From positions 1-15,695 of the forward strand of contig CAAGND010000019.1 in the NCBI GenBank assembly GCA_900771185.1: a stretch of 15,695 nt of DNA, read 5' to 3'. Position 1 is the first letter of the stretch. The number at the start of each line of letters is the position of its first letter. The stretch comes from Clostridia bacterium (GTDB lineage: Bacteria > Bacillota > Clostridia > Oscillospirales > Acutalibacteraceae). The position numbers were made by a program, and so were the translations under genes. Shown piece by piece: positions 13,609 to 15,695 of the stretch. Below the pieces are notes generated by a model that was not told where the DNA came from, did not search any database, and saw only the letters and a program-made list of their open reading frames with translations.

Positions 13609-15695
13609 ATGGTCAGACCCTTTGCCGTTGTCGGGTTTACGCTGTTCTTTGTGCTGGCGCTCGTGCTTTATGCAGGTCAGAAAGCGGCTGCTGCTGTTTT
13701 GGCGGCGGCAGCCGTTGCTTTTGTGATTTGTATGATTTTCAAGAGCGCCCGGCGTGATTTTGTTTTGCCGACAGCTTGCATCAGTGTTGTTGCGGCGTGC
13801 CTGCTCGGTATGAGCGCGGGGCTTGTGCCTCAGGAGGCGGAGGAGCTTTTAGCAGGATCGGAGCACAGAGTCAGAGCGCATGTTGTGTCGCTGGAGGAAA
13901 AGAGCAACGGCAGGTTTTATACGGTCGTTAAAACTTCAGAGATAGACGGGCATGAATATGAGCTGAGAATCAGACTTTCATCTGAAACTCCGCTCGGTGC
14001 CGACCCGTACGATTGCATTGAGGGCGACTTCATGCTCTATAATTTGGGCGAGAACAGTAGGCAGTCTAGAAATTATTATCTCTCTCAAAATGTATTTATC
14101 GGCGGTTATCGTGTTGGAGAAATTTCTGTTTTTGACTCTTCTGAAAAAACGATAGGCTATCATGTGCTGATGCTCCGTAAGGGTATAAGAGACAGTCTCA
14201 CTGAAAACATGCAGGGCAGCAGGGGTGCGCTTGCCGCTGCATTGCTGATAGGTGACAGATCCGCTCTGTCGGATGAAATATCAGAGAATTTTTCATCTGC
14301 GGGCATATCGCACCTTATTGCTGTGTCCGGGCTTCATCTCTCCGTGTGGTGCCTTTTTGTTCTGAAACTTTTCAGTGCTTTTGGGTTGCGTGGCAGACTG
14401 CCGAGTATAATCTCCGCGGTGTTTGTGGTTTTGTTTATGGCAGTGTCAGGATTTTCCTATTCGGTTATGCGGGCGGGATTCATGATGCTCGTCATGCTCA
14501 TGGGGAATGTCATCTCAAGGCGCGCTGATTCCTTGAATTCTCTGGGCATTGCAATCACGGTGATATGCTTTTTAAACCCTTACAGTGTCATGAATTCCGG
14601 TATGCAGTTGTCGGTTCTTTCAACGCTCGGAATTATAACAGGATTTCGGTTTTCTAAACCAGAACACAGTTTTGATAAAAACATAAGCAAAGTCCGTATT
14701 TGTTTTTATAAGCTTTTAGACTTTCTGACAGGACTTTTGAAAAGTACGGTCTTTGCCTGTGCTTTTACGCTGCCCGTAATGATACTGAGCTTCGGTAAGG
14801 TATCGCTGATGTCGGTTCCGGCGAATCTGACGGTATATTTACCGGCAACACTTTGTATGCTGCTGTCGGGATTTATGTGCCTTTCATCGTTCGTTCCGTT
14901 TCTCTCTTTTCTCACAGCTCCGCTTGCTTCTGCGGCGGGCGCATGTGCGGATTTTGTCGTTTATGCGGCTGATGCGTTTGCCGATTTCCCCTGCTCGGTG
15001 ATAAGAACTGACTCAAAGCTTTTTTCAATATGGCTTGCAGTCGCATTTGTTATTCTTGCTGCCGCAGCACTGGCAAAGCGACTGGGCGCAAAGAGAAGTT
15101 TTAAAATTTCAGTTTCGGTATGTGCGCTGACATTCGCGGCAGTATGTGTTTTCTCTTTCATCTCGGATAGACGCAGCGTAACAGTTACGGTCTGCGATGT
15201 CGGCAACGGTTCCGCGTTTTTGGTATCAAAGGGCGATGAGGCGGCACTTCTCGGTTGCGGAGGAGACAGCTTCGATGCTGAGAGGAATGTTGAAAAAGCC
15301 GTTGAGGCTTCCGGCGCAAAGCGGCTGAAATTTTTGCTTATACCGCGCATATCGCAGGGTGAAAGCTCATTGGCGGAGCAGGTGATCGAAAACTGTTCAC
15401 CCGAGTATACTGTCGCCGCGCAGACTGATGAACAGTTGGAAGATTTGCTCGTCGGTGTTCCACACACTGCTTCGCCCTCGGCAAAACTTAATTTGTGGGA
15501 GGACGTGTCACTGTTCTGGACCACGGATGATTCACAAAGCTTTGCGGTTCTTGAAGTGAATTCGGCGCGTATACTTCTTGTGTTCAAACCGGGCAGTAAC
15601 ATTGAGCAGAGTGCCGACATCCTTGTGGTGCGTGAAAAGCTCCCGCACGATGCGGATGTGTCACGCTACGGTCTTACGGTAATATCGGCTGATTA
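13609..15695 (+). CDS. comEC: ComEC/Rec2-type DNA channel protein, 3' end outside the window
   Basis: An open frame of 695 codons runs to the right edge without a stop. Residues 1-70 contain about three membrane spans. A soluble segment (about 80-180, containing HRVRAHVVS) fits the N-terminal DUF4131/OB-like domain. The Competence domain follows, with GISHLIAVSGLHLS (232-245), FSYSVMRAGFM and LNPYSVMNSGMQLSVLSTLG, and several more spans to about 500. The C-terminal part from 524 starts TVTVCDVGNGSAFLVS, which aligns with the start of the ComEC metallo-beta-lactamase domain (usually DVGQGDA). The metal motif normally of the form HxHxDH is replaced by PRISQGESS (579-587). The protein is the membrane pore that imports single-stranded DNA during transformation. 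GGAG (13596-13599) precedes ATG by nine bases. It is probably co-transcribed with the alaS cluster. The family call is firm; nuclease activity is unlikely. Confidence 0.9.
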   Translation, partial: MVRPFAVVGFTLFFVLALVLYAGQKAAAAVLAAAAVAFVICMIFKSARRDFVLPTACISVVAACLLGMSAGLVPQEAEELLAGSEHRVRAHVVSLEEKSNGRFYTVVKTSEIDGHEYELRIRLSSETPLGADPYDCIEGDFMLYNLGENSRQSRNYYLSQNVFIGGYRVGEISVFDSSEKTIGYHVLMLRKGIRDSLTENMQGSRGALAAALLIGDRSALSDEISENFSSAGISHLIAVSGLHLSVWCLFVLKLFSAFGLRGRLPSIISAVFVVLFMAVSGFSYSVMRAGFMMLVMLMGNVISRRADSLNSLGIAITVICFLNPYSVMNSGMQLSVLSTLGIITGFRFSKPEHSFDKNISKVRICFYKLLDFLTGLLKSTVFACAFTLPVMILSFGKVSLMSVPANLTVYLPATLCMLLSGFMCLSSFVPFLSFLTAPLASAAGACADFVVYAADAFADFPCSVIRTDSKLFSIWLAVAFVILAAAALAKRLGAKRSFKISVSVCALTFAAVCVFSFISDRRSVTVTVCDVGNGSAFLVSKGDEAALLGCGGDSFDAERNVEKAVEASGAKRLKFLLIPRISQGESSLAEQVIENCSPEYTVAAQTDEQLEDLLVGVPHTASPSAKLNLWEDVSLFWTTDDSQSFAVLEVNSARILLVFKPGSNIEQSADILVVREKLPHDADVSRYGLTVISAD

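Noticed and set aside
14961..15620. 219-residue minus-strand open frame under comEC
   Set aside because: The plus strand here continues an unbroken comEC frame with family motifs; the minus-strand product is Ser/Ala/Thr-rich and unlike any family.
1..15695. CRISPR arrays, insertion sequences, phage or defence genes
   Set aside because: No regularly spaced repeats, transposase motifs, terminal inverted repeats or integrase genes were seen on either strand.

Overview
The window looks like a chromosomal segment of a low- to mid-GC Gram-positive bacterium, most likely an anaerobic gut-type Clostridium relative (Oscillospiraceae/Lachnospiraceae-like). The reasons are strong AGGAGG-type ribosome binding sites, a T-box leader in front of alaS, a DhaS-like TetR regulator, a GPH-family sugar symporter and a ComEC protein. 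The taxonomy is inferred from gene content only. I saw no insertion sequence, phage gene, CRISPR array or tRNA gene.

Layout. (1) 1-4450: a sigma-A-type promoter (213-242) drives a three-gene plus-strand operon. It encodes a 622-aa fusion of a GNAT acetyltransferase to a Gfo/Idh/MocA-type NAD(P)-binding protein, a cytosolic calcineurin-like metallophosphoesterase, and a second metallophosphoesterase with an N-terminal membrane or export segment. The operon ends in a hairpin terminator. (2) 4451-5480: a stand-alone short nucleotide-sugar dehydrogenase (254 aa) that keeps the NAD-binding and catalytic domains but lacks the usual C-terminal domain. A 12-bp perfect hairpin follows it and serves both converging genes. 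(3) 5492-7157, minus strand: a GPH (MelB/XylP-like) sugar:cation symporter with a near-consensus extended -10 promoter. (4) 7233-9630: a minus-strand radical SAM protein with a cysteine-rich C-terminus and a divergent plus-strand TetR regulator. They are separated by 415 bp that hold a strong promoter, a candidate short terminated transcript and inverted repeats with related half-sites next to both genes. (5) 9734-15695: a consensus promoter, an alanine-type T-box leader, then alaS, a HIT-family nucleotide hydrolase, an adenine-phosphoribosyltransferase-like protein and comEC, closely packed on the plus strand. comEC runs off the right edge.

How the genes may work together. The first operon plus the nearby GPH symporter suggests uptake and processing of a sugar or sugar derivative, but no substrate can be read from the sequence. 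The radical SAM and TetR pair looks like a self-contained regulated unit. The alaS cluster is housekeeping, with tRNA-Ala charging probably controlling the whole transcript.

The points most worth a second look are: the GNAT-Gfo/Idh/MocA fusion with an atypical motif in place of the usual E-K-P, paired with two phosphoesterases in different predicted compartments; a ComEC whose metallo-beta-lactamase domain has lost all visible metal ligands; the C-terminally missing nucleotide-sugar dehydrogenase; the promoter-hairpin unit upstream of tetR; and a T-box whose antiterminator and terminator barely overlap.
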